From Anisodus tanguticus (lineage: Eukaryota; Streptophyta; Magnoliopsida; Solanales; Solanaceae), in contig CM067555.1 of the NCBI GenBank assembly GCA_034509755.1, forward strand, positions 24,316,142 through 24,380,141: 64,000 bases of DNA. The letters run 5' to 3'. The notes beneath the pieces are model-generated. The model made no database searches, was not told where the DNA came from, and saw nothing but the letters and a program-made list of their open reading frames with translations. This document shows, piece by piece, positions 48,607 to 57,559 of the stretch; within the stretch, counting starts at the first letter, position 1, and every line of letters starts with the position of its first letter. The translations under genes and the position numbers were made by a program.

Positions 48607-50053
48607 TTGGATTCATGCCAAGGCGTTCGACTTCAGAAGTCATTCATCTTATTAGGAGGTTGATGGAGCAGTCTAGGGAGAGGAATAGACACTTACATAT
48701 AGTTTTCATCGACCTCGATAAAGCATACAACAAAGTCCCTAGGGAGGTTTTATGAAGATGTTTGGAGGTTAGAGGTGTACCTATGGCATACACTAGGGAT
48801 ATCAAGGATATATATGATGGAGTCAAGACCAGGGTACGGATAGTAGGAGGAGACTCAGAGTATTTCCCGGTAATGATGGGGTTGCACCAGGGATCAACTC
48901 TTAGCCCATTCCTATTTACCTAGGTGAAGGATGGACTTATGCGATAAATCCAAGGGAAAGTGCCATGGTGTATGTTATTCACAAACGACATAGTCCTAAT
49001 TGACGAGACTCGCAGCGGAGTGAACGCTAAGCTGGAGGTTTGGAGACATACTCTGGAGTATAAATGGTTCAGGCTGAGTAGGACCAAGACAAAATACTTG
49101 GAGTGTAAGTTTAGTAACAGGAGCGACCTTGAGATAGGCGCGGAAGTGAGGCTTAGTACTCAGGTCATTCCAAAGAAAGGGAGCTTCAAGTACCTCGGGT
49201 CTATTATCCAAGGGAAATGGAGAGATTGATAACGATGTCACACATCGTAAAGGTAAGTTCTATAGGGTGGTGGTTAGACTGACTATGTTGTATGGGGTGG
49301 AGTGTTACCCGGTCAAGACTTTGCACACCCAAAAGATGAAAGTTGCGGAGATTAGGATGCTAAGATAGATGTGTGGGAATAAAAGGAGGGATAGAGTTAG
49401 AAATAATGATATTCGCGACAGAGTGGGAGTAGCCTCGGTGGAGGATAAGATACGGAAGCGAGGTTGAGATAGTTCGGCACGTGCAGAGGAGAGACAGAAA
49501 TACCCTAGTACTGAGGTGTGAGAGGTTGGCTATGGACGATTACATGAGGGTTAGAGGTAGGCCGATGAAGTATTGGGGAAAGGTAATTAGATGAGATATG
49601 GTGCAAGTGCAACTCACTGAGGACATGACCTTAGCTAAGGGGGTTATGGAGGACACGTATTAGGGTAGTAGGTAGTTCAACGTAGTCCTACCTACACTTA
49701 CAAACTGGTAGTCGTAGTATGATTATTTTACGCTCGGTTAGCCTATCATACTAGTAGGCACAATATTGTTGTATAGTCCCTTGTCGTTTGATTTATGTTG
49801 CTATGTGTATTTTGTTTGTCTTATTTACTTGCATTAGTTATTGCTTCTTTTTTCTTCCTTTTCATTTTTCAGAATTTGCTATCATGACTTACCCACATTG
49901 TTTGTCTTACTTTACTTGGGCTTGGGTTTTGTATTGAGCCGAGGGTCTCTCGAAAATAGCTGCTCTACCTACCAAGGTAGAGGTAAGGTATGCGTACACT
50001 TTACCCTCCCCAGACCCCACATTGTGGGATTTCACTGAGTGTGTTGTTGTTGT
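48607..50053 (+). mobile_element. 5'-truncated LINE (RTE-like) inserted in psaA
   Basis: Translation gives non-LTR reverse transcriptase: MPRRSTSEVIHLIRRLMEQ, VFIDLDKAYNKVPREV, GLHQGSTLSPFLF and WCMLFTNDIVLIDETRSG. The catalytic FADD is changed to FTND at about 48973. The domain continues to about 49680 with stops and frameshifts. The 3' end shows a (TTG)n tail (50041-50053), as in plant RTE-type LINEs, and a 9-bp target duplication. The 5' end is cut at the RT domain, typical for LINE insertion. The RT text is of a type I associate with Solanaceae genomes (recollection, not checked). Confidence 0.9.
48616..49680 (+). pseudogene. LINE reverse transcriptase remnant
   Basis: RT motifs are in order: the finger motif RST-x-E-x-IHL, the catalytic VFIDLDKAY Asp (kept), the MGLHQGS motif, the second catalytic pair (FADD to FTND, one Asp lost), then LECKFS, PKKGSFKYLGS and the LYGVECYPVK region. 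Several in-frame stops lie between these parts. There is no endonuclease domain, because the 5' end is missing. Confidence 0.88.
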
Positions 50054-50296
50054 TGGCCTTTTGTCCTAGCTACTCATTTTGTCTAGGCTTTTAATTTAAT
50101 GTTTCTATTCAGCGGATGTGGTTATTGGCAAGAACTTATTGAATCCATCGTTTGGGCTCATAATAAATTAAAAGTTGCTCCTGCTACTCAGCCGAGAGCG
50201 TTGAGCATTATACAAGGACGTGCTGTAGAAGTAACCCATTACCTTCTGGGTGGAATTTCCACAACATGGGCATTATTCTTAGCAAGAATTATTTCT

Positions 50297-50454
50297 CGGC
50301 TATCCCACCTAGCCAAGAAAAATAGATTAGATATAAATTAGATAACATGAGTTGAAAAAAAAAAGAAAAAAAGAATACTTAACTTGATTCCAAGATGTAT
50401 GATTGAATCGAAGTGATTTGTACTTCATTCAAGCAATGGATCTCCTGTCTCATC
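50297..50454. other. Junction region psaA to psbC
   Basis: psaA stops matching near 50297, and psbC begins at 50455. The genes psaB, rps14, trnfM, trnG-GCC, psbZ and trnS-UGA that belong between them are absent. Confidence 0.7.
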
Positions 50455-51545
50455 TCAATTAAGAGGGGTCACAGAAAGAATAGGTTCAAAGTCACGATCA
50501 ATTCCTTTTTCAAATCCTGCTGCACCTACACGAACCCTTCCCGCGTGCGACAAATAACCTACGAAGTAGAAGAATCTTAGATCAAATTGAGAGGTAGCTA
50601 ACCAACTTCTAGGAGAGACATAATTGACTGCATTGATCTCCGTAGCTACACCACCCACATAATTTAACGAACCTAAAGGAGCATGAGTCATATATTCCGC
50701 GGAACGTCATTCCTACCATGGTTGTATGTCCTTTTTCAACATACTCAAGTCTAACCCATTTGGACCCCTTATAGGCTCTAACCATGGAGCAAGTAGATCC
50801 CTAAAACACATAGTTTCTCCTCCAAAAATGACTTCTCCGATCGGGGAACGCATTAGATATTTACCTAAACCAGTAGGTCCTTGAGCGGATCCCATGTTAG
50901 CCCCAAGATGTTGGTCTCTAACTAGAAGAGTAAATGCTTGAGCTTGAGAAGCTTTTGGTCCAGCATGTCTGTAAAATTCAATAGGATAAGTGGTATTATT
51001 GAACCATACACAACAACAAGCAATGAAACTAAAGATGGTTAAAGCCCCTAAACTATAAGATAAGTAAGCCTCTCCAGACCATACAAGTGCGCATCGAGCC
51101 CATGCAAAGGGTTTGGTTAAGATATGCCAGATTCCACCAAGTATACAAATGGAACCTAACCATACATGTCCTCCAATTATAACTTCTAAATCATCTACAC
51201 TAATAATCCAGCCTTCCCCTCTAGAAGGGAATTTTAGTAAATAACCAAATATGATACTCGAGCGATAGGTCAAGTTGGTAATTTTTCTTAAATCTCCCCC
51301 TCCTGGAGCCCAGGTGTCATACACACCCCCAAAATAAAGAGCATTGAATACTAGAAGAAAATAACATATACCTAACAAGATTAAGTGAATACCTAAAATT
51401 GTGGTCATTTTATTTCAATCTTTCACACTTTACCAGATAAATTGATAAGCCGGGCATTCCCGTCCCACCAAGCGAAACTAGTGGTTTCTTTGTCACTAGC
51501 ATCTAAGACTAAAGTTCCATTATAGAGCATTTCCATATGGTAGAA
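50455..51545 (-). pseudogene. psbC: psbC pseudogene, photosystem II CP43, with an internal deletion
   Basis: CP43 (about 470 residues, six helices) is a core antenna and oxygen-evolving cluster ligand protein. The start region MLYNGTLVLDASDKETTSFAWW is near 51545. After NARLINLSGK the sequence jumps to MTTILGIHLILLG (51408), removing roughly 100 residues. It then continues through GGVYDTWAPGGGD, WIISVDDLEVIIGGH and GKYLMRSPIGEVIFGGETM. The Mn-cluster GGETMRFWDLRAPWLEP loop is changed (CFRDLLAPWLEP). A frameshift follows near 50700, then AGFEKGIDRDFEP to the end at 50455. It overlaps the psbD 3' end as usual. Confidence 0.94.
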
Positions 51546-52585
51546 CCTCCTCATGGAATATAAATTTTTCATTAGGCTGATCTTGAGCCGCCATCCATAC
51601 ATGAATACCTTCGTTTAAGAGAAATTGTTGGTGTAGAAAGTCTCAAATTCAGGATCTTCCATTGCGTGAATTTCCTGAGAAATGAATTCATAGGCACATA
51701 GGTTCAGGGCTAGATCGACTACTCCAAGAGTGCCCATCCATAAATCGGTTACAGGTACAAATAACATAAAGAAATGTAACCAACGTTTATTGGAAAAAGC
51801 AACCCCAAAGATTTGGGACCAAAAGCGGTTAGCGGTGACCATTGAATAAGTTTCTTCGTCTTGAATTGGTTAAAAGAACGGAATGTATTTGCACCATCAC
51901 CATCTTCAAATAAAGTATTTTCTATGGTAGCACCCTCAATGGCACATAGCAAAGCAGCGCCCAATACACCGACAACTCCCATCATATGAAAGGGGTTCAA
52001 GGTTTAATTATGAAACCCTTGAAAAAATTGGATGAATCAAAATATAGCTGCTACACCAAAACTAGGTGCAAAGAACTAACCAAACTTACCTAGTGGATAA
52101 ATTAGAAATACAAATACAAAAACAAAAACAATAATTGGACCAGAGAATGCGATTGCATTATAAGGTCTCAATTGAACAGATCGAGCAAGCTCAAATTGAC
52201 GTAACATGAAACCTATTGGAAAAAAGCTCCATGGAGAGAAACAAAAGTCCACAGACCCCCCCAATTGACACCAATGAGTAAAATCTCCTTATGCTTCAGG
52301 ACTCCATACTAACAACAATGAATGTGATAAACTATTAGCAGGAGTAGAAATTGTGACAGTTAAGAAATTACATCCTTCCAAATAAGAACTGGCCAATCCA
52401 TGGGTATACCTGGAAGTTACAAAGGTTGTACCTGTGAACCAACCCCCTACAACAAAATAGGCACAAGAAAATAGCAATAGACCGGACCAGCCTACAAAAA
52501 CAAAACGGTCCCTCCGTAACCAGTCATCCATAATATCAAATAAATCATTTTCCTCTTTGGTAAACTTACCAAAGACTATAGTCAT
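51530..52585 (-). pseudogene. psbD: psbD pseudogene, photosystem II D2
   Basis: D2 (353 residues) is half of the photosystem II reaction centre. The start MTIVFGKFTKEENDLFD is at 52585 and the end EVLPYGNAL plus stop is at 51530. Well-kept parts are DWLRRDRFVFVGWSGLLLFSCAYF at the start, and HMMGVVGVLGAALLCAIEGAT and NRFWSQIFGVAFSNKRWLHFFML later. Frameshifts occur near 52290, 52080-52010 and 51840. The length is about 6 bp under the gene. Confidence 0.94.
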
Positions 52586-53683
52586 AGTGATCCTCCTATT
52601 CAACTACTTCGACCTTTTTCGAGCACCTAATATGTTTTTTGGGGTGTCCGAAGATTCGATCATTTATGTATGATTTCTCTTACACTGACCTTTCCAATGG
52701 GCTTCAAAGATAAAAATACTTTATTGATTATTCCATAAGCTGACCTAGGAAAATCCATGAACTTCATTGGATTATTCCTTCTGACTAAGCATATGAACCC
52801 TGAATTGTCCGAATAAGACAATTCAAAGAACTATTCAAGGACCAAACAGTCCCTTTCCTTCATACTTTATATAAATAAATCTAAAACCCCAGAGTATATC
52901 TTTCTACGGATCGAAGGAAAAAAGAAAATTCAATCGAATATTTATTTTTAGATTCTTTTATCTGTTAGAAAAAGAGATAATCTACTATTTTTCCTTTTAG
53001 AAAATCTCAAATTCAATAAAAATAAATAAATAGGAGACAGGAAATGAAAGTCACTTTCTCGGATCTACTCTTCATTACACTGTTGGAACAAAAATACCGA
53101 ATGTAACGATATTGAAATATTTGGTACATGAAGCCATGATCTGATAGATATACATCAAAATCTACAATCTACTTAATGTAATATAGATATATAATGTAGT
53201 TAGAAATTAATATATAATATAGATGAAATTCATATTTGATTTGGAATCAAAGAAGGATAATAAATGGCTCTTATGGTGTGACTTGGAAGAAAGGTTTCTC
53301 TCTATAGGACTTGTGGAGTCCAAAACAAAAAAATGCAAGTAAAAAAAAAAATCAACTGCTCCAATTTCATCCCCATCGAATTTTAATACCAGAATAGCAG
53401 ATATAGTCATGATTCAATAGGTCAAGTCCACTTACTTTTTCTTTTATTGATTTCTGACCTTTCAATTGAATTTGGTTGGTATAATGGAAAATAGGAATAT
53501 TCGGTGATTCAAGAAGTGACTTTTCATTATTCAGAAATTCATAATAATGAAAATTGACTAAACAAATGTTTAACTTTATAACTCAGTATAATGATAATGT
53601 ATTATCCAGTTTGTTGCTTTTTTTATTACAGATAAAAATACAATTCTCCCCTAAAATATGAATACTAGATTAGAGTTTTACAA
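52586..53683. other. psbD to trnT-GGU spacer
   Basis: AT-rich plastid spacer holding the psbD upstream promoter remnant (53391-53440). No gene was seen in it. Confidence 0.7.
53391..53440 (-). promoter_or_regulatory. psbD light-responsive promoter remnant
   Basis: On the minus strand the upstream AAGTAAGTGGACTTGACC element (AAG-box/PGT-box region), a TTGAAT -35 (53412-53417) and TATTCT -10 (53391-53396) are recognisable. They form the blue-light-responsive psbD promoter known from plastomes. It is read by plastid polymerase with SIG5 and is inert in the nucleus. Confidence 0.78.
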
Positions 53684-53755
53684 AGCCCCTTATTGGATTT
53701 GAACCAATGACTTACGCCTTTCCATGGCGTTACTCTACGACTGAGTTAAAAGGGC
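53684..53755 (-). tRNA. trnT-GGU: trnT-GGU, threonine tRNA gene (near intact)
   Basis: Acceptor GCCCTTTT...AGGGGCT, D-arm AACTCAGTCG-type with one change, anticodon loop CCATGGAAA with one stem change and T-arm GGTTCAAATCC are present. It lies on the strand expected between psbD and trnE. Confidence 0.85.
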
Positions 53756-54613
53756 TTTTTTTATTTAATTCCGAAATTATTCACTATGTGGATAAAATAT
53801 CTATATGTACATATATTATAAACATAAGTATATATTCATAAGTACGTGAAATAGATACATAGTGTCTAGTGGCTCATTGTTGAATGATAAAATGGATTTA
53901 CATAGGAAATCTAGGAGAAAATGCAATGAATTATTTCAAGACACACTCGAATTGTTATTTTTCTTTTATTGAATTGATCCCACCAGAACAAAATTCACTT
54001 GATTGATACATGTACATACACCTAGCAATTTAATATAAAATTCAAGATATTTCATCGAATCATGGAATGAAGAGATTCTACTTGTCTCCTGAACTAAATT
54101 CTTGGAGAAAAAATAATTTTCTGCTTGATCCCGCTTACTAGATTTCTCATTTGTTAAGTTCCTATCTTGGTGGGAAGGAGATAAGCATCTCGTATTAACA
54201 ATGAATCAAATGAAAGTGAAAAAAATCAAATTTCACATCTTTTTCCTTTTCTGAAAGACCAATCATTCCCCGAAAAAATCTTACTCTTATTATTTCTATT
54301 TTTTGTAATTATTACTTTTTTATTTAGAAATTTCTAAATTAAAAATGTGAATTCTAAATAAAATTCGAAATACTAAATAATTTAAACTAAAACAATCGAC
54401 ATAAATTCAATTGAAATAATTCGAAAATAAAAAAAATACTATGACTAGATTTCTAATGGCGGTTCTAATGAATAATTCCTCAATGACGAATAAAAAATAA
54501 TTCTATGCAATTCTGAAAGGGGGAAAGTTCCGTCGGTTAGAATCGTTCAATTATATTAACAATTTCAAAAACATTGATCATAGATCATAGTATGATGGCC
54601 GTTGGTCAAGCAG
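53756..54613. other. trnT-GGU to trnE spacer
   Basis: AT-rich plastid spacer. No gene was seen in it. Confidence 0.7.
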
Positions 54614-54686
54614 GCCCCCATCATCTAGTTGTTTAGGACATCTCTCTTTCAAGGAGGCAGTGGGGATTCAAATTCCCCTGGGGGGT
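54614..54686 (+). tRNA. trnE-UUC: trnE-UUC, glutamate tRNA gene with stem changes
   Basis: Anticodon TTC in CTTTCAAGG, D-arm ATCTAGTTGTTTAGGA and T-arm GGGGATTC are recognisable. Several G-to-A or C-to-T changes (ATCATCTAG for ATCGTCTAG, AAATTCCCC for GACTTCCCC) weaken the stems. First of the plastid trnE-trnY-trnD cluster. Confidence 0.85.
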
Positions 54687-54746
54687 AGGGTACTAAGAAA
54701 GTAAGTTGATCATGGATTACCAATAAGTCTAAAATTGATTCTTCCT

Positions 54747-54830
54747 GGGTCGATGACTGAGCGGTTAATGGGGATGGACTGTTAATTCGTTGGCAATATG
54801 TCTACGCTGGTTCAAATCAAGCTCAGCCCA
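54747..54830 (+). pseudogene. trnY-GUA: trnY-GUA with the anticodon changed to GUU
   Basis: The long class II tRNA runs from GGGTCGATG to AGCCCA. At the anticodon the plastid GACTGTAAATTCG has become GACTGTTAATTCG (54781-54783), changing GUA to GUU. Other stem positions also differ. Confidence 0.88.
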
Positions 54831-54938
54831 ATAATTTTCCAATCCGACATTAGATCATATAACCCCCTTTGTACTCCAGAAATACCCGACCCAGAGATAA
54901 AAAAGAATCAAATGTTCTGCGAGATCTCGTATTTCCAA

Positions 54939-55012
54939 GGGATTGTAGTTAAATTGTTTAGAGCACAGCCCTGCCAAGGAGGAAGATACGGGTTCAAGCC
55001 TTGTCAATTATG
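54939..55012 (+). pseudogene. trnD-GUC: trnD-GUC with the anticodon changed to GCC
   Basis: GGGATTGTAGTT...starts the gene; the anticodon loop CCTGTCAAGG has become CCTGCCAAGG (54973-54975), GUC to GCC. The acceptor 3' side is damaged (TCAATTATG for TCAGTCCCG), so it cannot pair. Confidence 0.87.
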
Positions 55013-56002
55013 ACGGATCCAATAAATATATTAATAGATCACTCCCTTTTTATGAAGGGGACCGGGGGCATAATTTCATTGTCAAAGCAAAGGATAAATC
55101 CTTAGTTCTTTTTTCTTTCCTTTTGGTAGGAGATTTATATATGCGGTTGGATTAGTACAATTATTGGTAGCATTATAGTCAGTATTCCAAGAAATGCTGG
55201 CTTTTTCGATTGCCCCCGATGCATGTAATGGAATCGAGTACTATATCTTACCTTTTTTAGGCGCGCATACACAAAAGGAATTCCTTTCTTGTCCAATACA
55301 AAATTGAATATAAGAAAATACTTATCAGAAAAAAAACAATTTATTTTTCTGGCTACAGATTTATGGAACCTCACTTACTAGTTTGAAGTTTAAAAATAGA
55401 TTTCATGCAAATTGCACACTGAGCTTTTGGTATAGGTGTCCCGGGGCTACTAATCTACGAAGAAAAGAGGGGGAAGGACAGATCAACCAAAGATCCTACT
55501 CCTCTTAGAAAGGGGAATGAATCATTTTAGACGGTCTCATTTTTATCACACTTCTTTGTCTTCCATGTCAAAAATAGTTTCGTTCTAAACTCCTTTCTTT
55601 TTCCATTTAGCTTTTATTGTTTGTTTGGGTTTGTAACTATGTGACCACTCAAAGTGGAAGAGCTATTTTATGAGACTTCATCATATGATTGTACAAGAAG
55701 GAACTAGATAGATTAGAGAGAAAAAAGAACAGATGATAAAAATGATAAATAAATAAAGGAATTTTGGATTGGCACAGGGAATCCAAGTTTGGGGCGGTAT
55801 GGATAAAACAATGTCCTATGTTATACTATTCAATTCTCTATGATGAATTGATTTGATAGTTCAGATATTGTTATTCGTGATATGATTCGATTCAAGATCA
55901 TCGAGAGGTAATATTCATTCAGTGAATTTACTGGACAAAGATTTATCATCTCTATGGGATTAAATTCCGAGTTATTGCGATGTAAAAAAACTAATGAGAA
56001 TT
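55013..56002. other. trnD to psbM spacer
   Basis: AT-rich plastid spacer. A 79-codon minus-strand frame at 55135-55374 is present that I do not recognise as a gene. Confidence 0.6.
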
Positions 56003-56107
56003 ATGAAAGTAAATATTCTTGCATTTATTGCTACTACACTATTTATTCTTGTTCCTACCACTTTTCTACTTATCATTTATGTTAAAACAGTCAATCAAAA
56101 CGATTAA
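56003..56107 (+). CDS. psbM: psbM, intact 34-codon frame of plastid origin, probably silent
   Basis: PsbM is a one-helix subunit at the photosystem II dimer interface. The frame is exactly 34 codons plus stop, as in plastomes, with only a few substitutions: the second residue Glu is Lys (a G-to-A change), and LVPTT and VKTVNQND stand for LVPTA and VKTVSQND. A frame this short can survive drift by chance. It has no plausible nuclear promoter nearby, so I do not expect expression. Confidence 0.85.
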   Translation: MKVNILAFIATTLFILVPTTFLLIIYVKTVNQND

Positions 56108-56139
56108 TTATTAACTAATTTGAATGAAACTTGACTTCT

Positions 56140-56338
56140 GAGTTCTTAGCCAAAATTGACTAAATAAAATGAAAAGGATTCCAATTTCATGTCTTAAATG
56201 AAATGAGTTCTTAGCCAAAATTGACTAAATAAAATGAAAAGGATTCCAATTTCATGTCTTAAAATGAAATGAGTTCTTAGCCAAAATTGACTAAATAAAA
56301 TGAAAAGGATTCCAATTTCATGTCTTAAATGAAATGAG
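56140..56338. repeat. Three tandem 65-66 bp repeats after psbM
   Basis: Units start at 56140, 56205 and 56271 and are nearly identical (one extra A in the second). They lie in the psbM-petN spacer. Such high identity suggests a recent duplication, or one already present in the donor plastome. Confidence 0.92.
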
Positions 56339-57316
56339 TGGACTAGAATCGACAGTATTCTAATAGATAGATTGTATGGTAGAAAGATTCATCTATTTCT
56401 TTCTATCATACTATTTATTAGTTGGATTGTAGTGCCCCCTATAATAAAATAAAGATAGAGGTTGCATTTGATATGGATCTATAGATCAATCTACAATATT
56501 ATCTTGATATATGTGAATATCAATTCCATATATGGGATTGATATAGCATCCAATTCCATTTATTTGTTATATCTATTTCATATGATCAATCTGAATTACT
56601 TTTATGTCTTATAGTTTGAATTACTATATTTTTGATTTCCAATCTGAATCTCGGTATCTATTGAAAGAAACAAATCAATGAAGGAAAGGCGATAGATATA
56701 GGCATATTTTAAAAAATCACTAGTAATTGTTTTAACATTCACAAGAAGTAATTGAGTAAACCATTGACAGTATTTCCATGGGATTCGAAAAGGAAGAGTA
56801 AACCTCACTGATTTTTAACGCTTGAACCATGATATGAAATAAGTCGATAAAGTAGAAATCCAATTTTATAAATTAGAAAGTGGTAAATGCGCAATATGTG
56901 ACTCACCTGACGATATTATTCTGCATAGTATCTCGTTAGACAATCACTATTTTTATATCCTTTATTTCTCATATAAAATGTGTATACACTTAAGAAAACC
57001 ACTTCTTTTTGAACATTAAAGAGAGAAACAAATAAAAAAAAGGTCTGGCCCTCCACAGTATGAGGTCGTTTATTGGAATAGAAAATTTCAGAAGAATTAG
57101 GTTCGAATAAATTTTCTGGGATCCTCTTCCTTTCGAACTACACACATGGGAATCATTGAAATATCTCTTTGATTGAAAGAGGATGATTCCTATAATACAT
57201 TACTCCAGTCGAGTCCAATGGAATTTCAAATTTTATTTTGTTCAAAACGTGTTGCAGAACGATCTAGAAAGAAATTGATATTGATACAGCTTGCTTCCTT
57301 AACTCAATTAGGACCC
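56339..57316. other. psbM to petN spacer
   Basis: AT-rich plastid spacer. No gene was seen in it. Confidence 0.7.
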
Positions 57317-57393
57317 CTAGAGTCTACTCCATCCCCAGACTACGAGTGAAAGGGAAAAAGTAAAGACTACCATTAAAGCAGCCCAAGAAAGAC

Positions 57394-57398
57394 TTACT
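57394..57398. repeat. Target-site duplication TTACT, left copy (copia element 3)
   Basis: TTACT on the left; TAACT at 62338-62342 on the right, one mismatch. The unbroken petN site reads ACTTACTATATCC. Confidence 0.75.
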
Positions 57399-57554
57399 AG
57401 TAAGATTGTATTAATCTCACTTAGGGAGCCTCTCTCATTAATACCAAATATATATAGGTGTACAATGTTGAATCCTTCTATAATAAAAATCCCAATTCTA
57501 CCATAATTATACAACACAAAATATGGTAAATATATGCCTGTGTACATGTGCTAA
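57399..57554 (-). repeat. Copia element 3, left (3') LTR
   Basis: About 156 bp. It has a single copy of the 45-bp segment that is repeated in the other LTR. Confidence 0.85.
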
Positions 57555-57559
57555 TACAC

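Larger units (their letters stand above)
46831..50296 (+). pseudogene. psaA: psaA pseudogene, photosystem I P700 apoprotein A1, 5' end lost and split by a LINE
   Basis: PsaA (750 residues, 11 helices) binds P700 and the F-X cluster. The remnant starts near residue 57 (DLEEISRKVFSAHFGQLS). A stop at 46987 is CAG to TAG. It continues through GGGFRGIQIT, PINQFLNAGVDPKEI, HHMWIGGFLIVGA and VHHIHEFTIHV. The F-X motif FPCDGRGRG keeps its Cys (near 48315). A LINE fragment sits at 48607-50053, then FSGCGYWQELIESIVWAHNK to LARII continues to about 50296. The final IAVG is replaced by unrelated sequence. Frameshifts occur at several points. Confidence 0.94.

Noticed and set aside
56140..56338. CRISPR-like array
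   Set aside because: Only three adjacent units without unique spacers, in a plant nuclear genome. It is a simple tandem duplication.
57317..57547. A 76-codon membrane protein on the minus strand
   Set aside because: It is a fusion of LTR sequence with the petN remnant.
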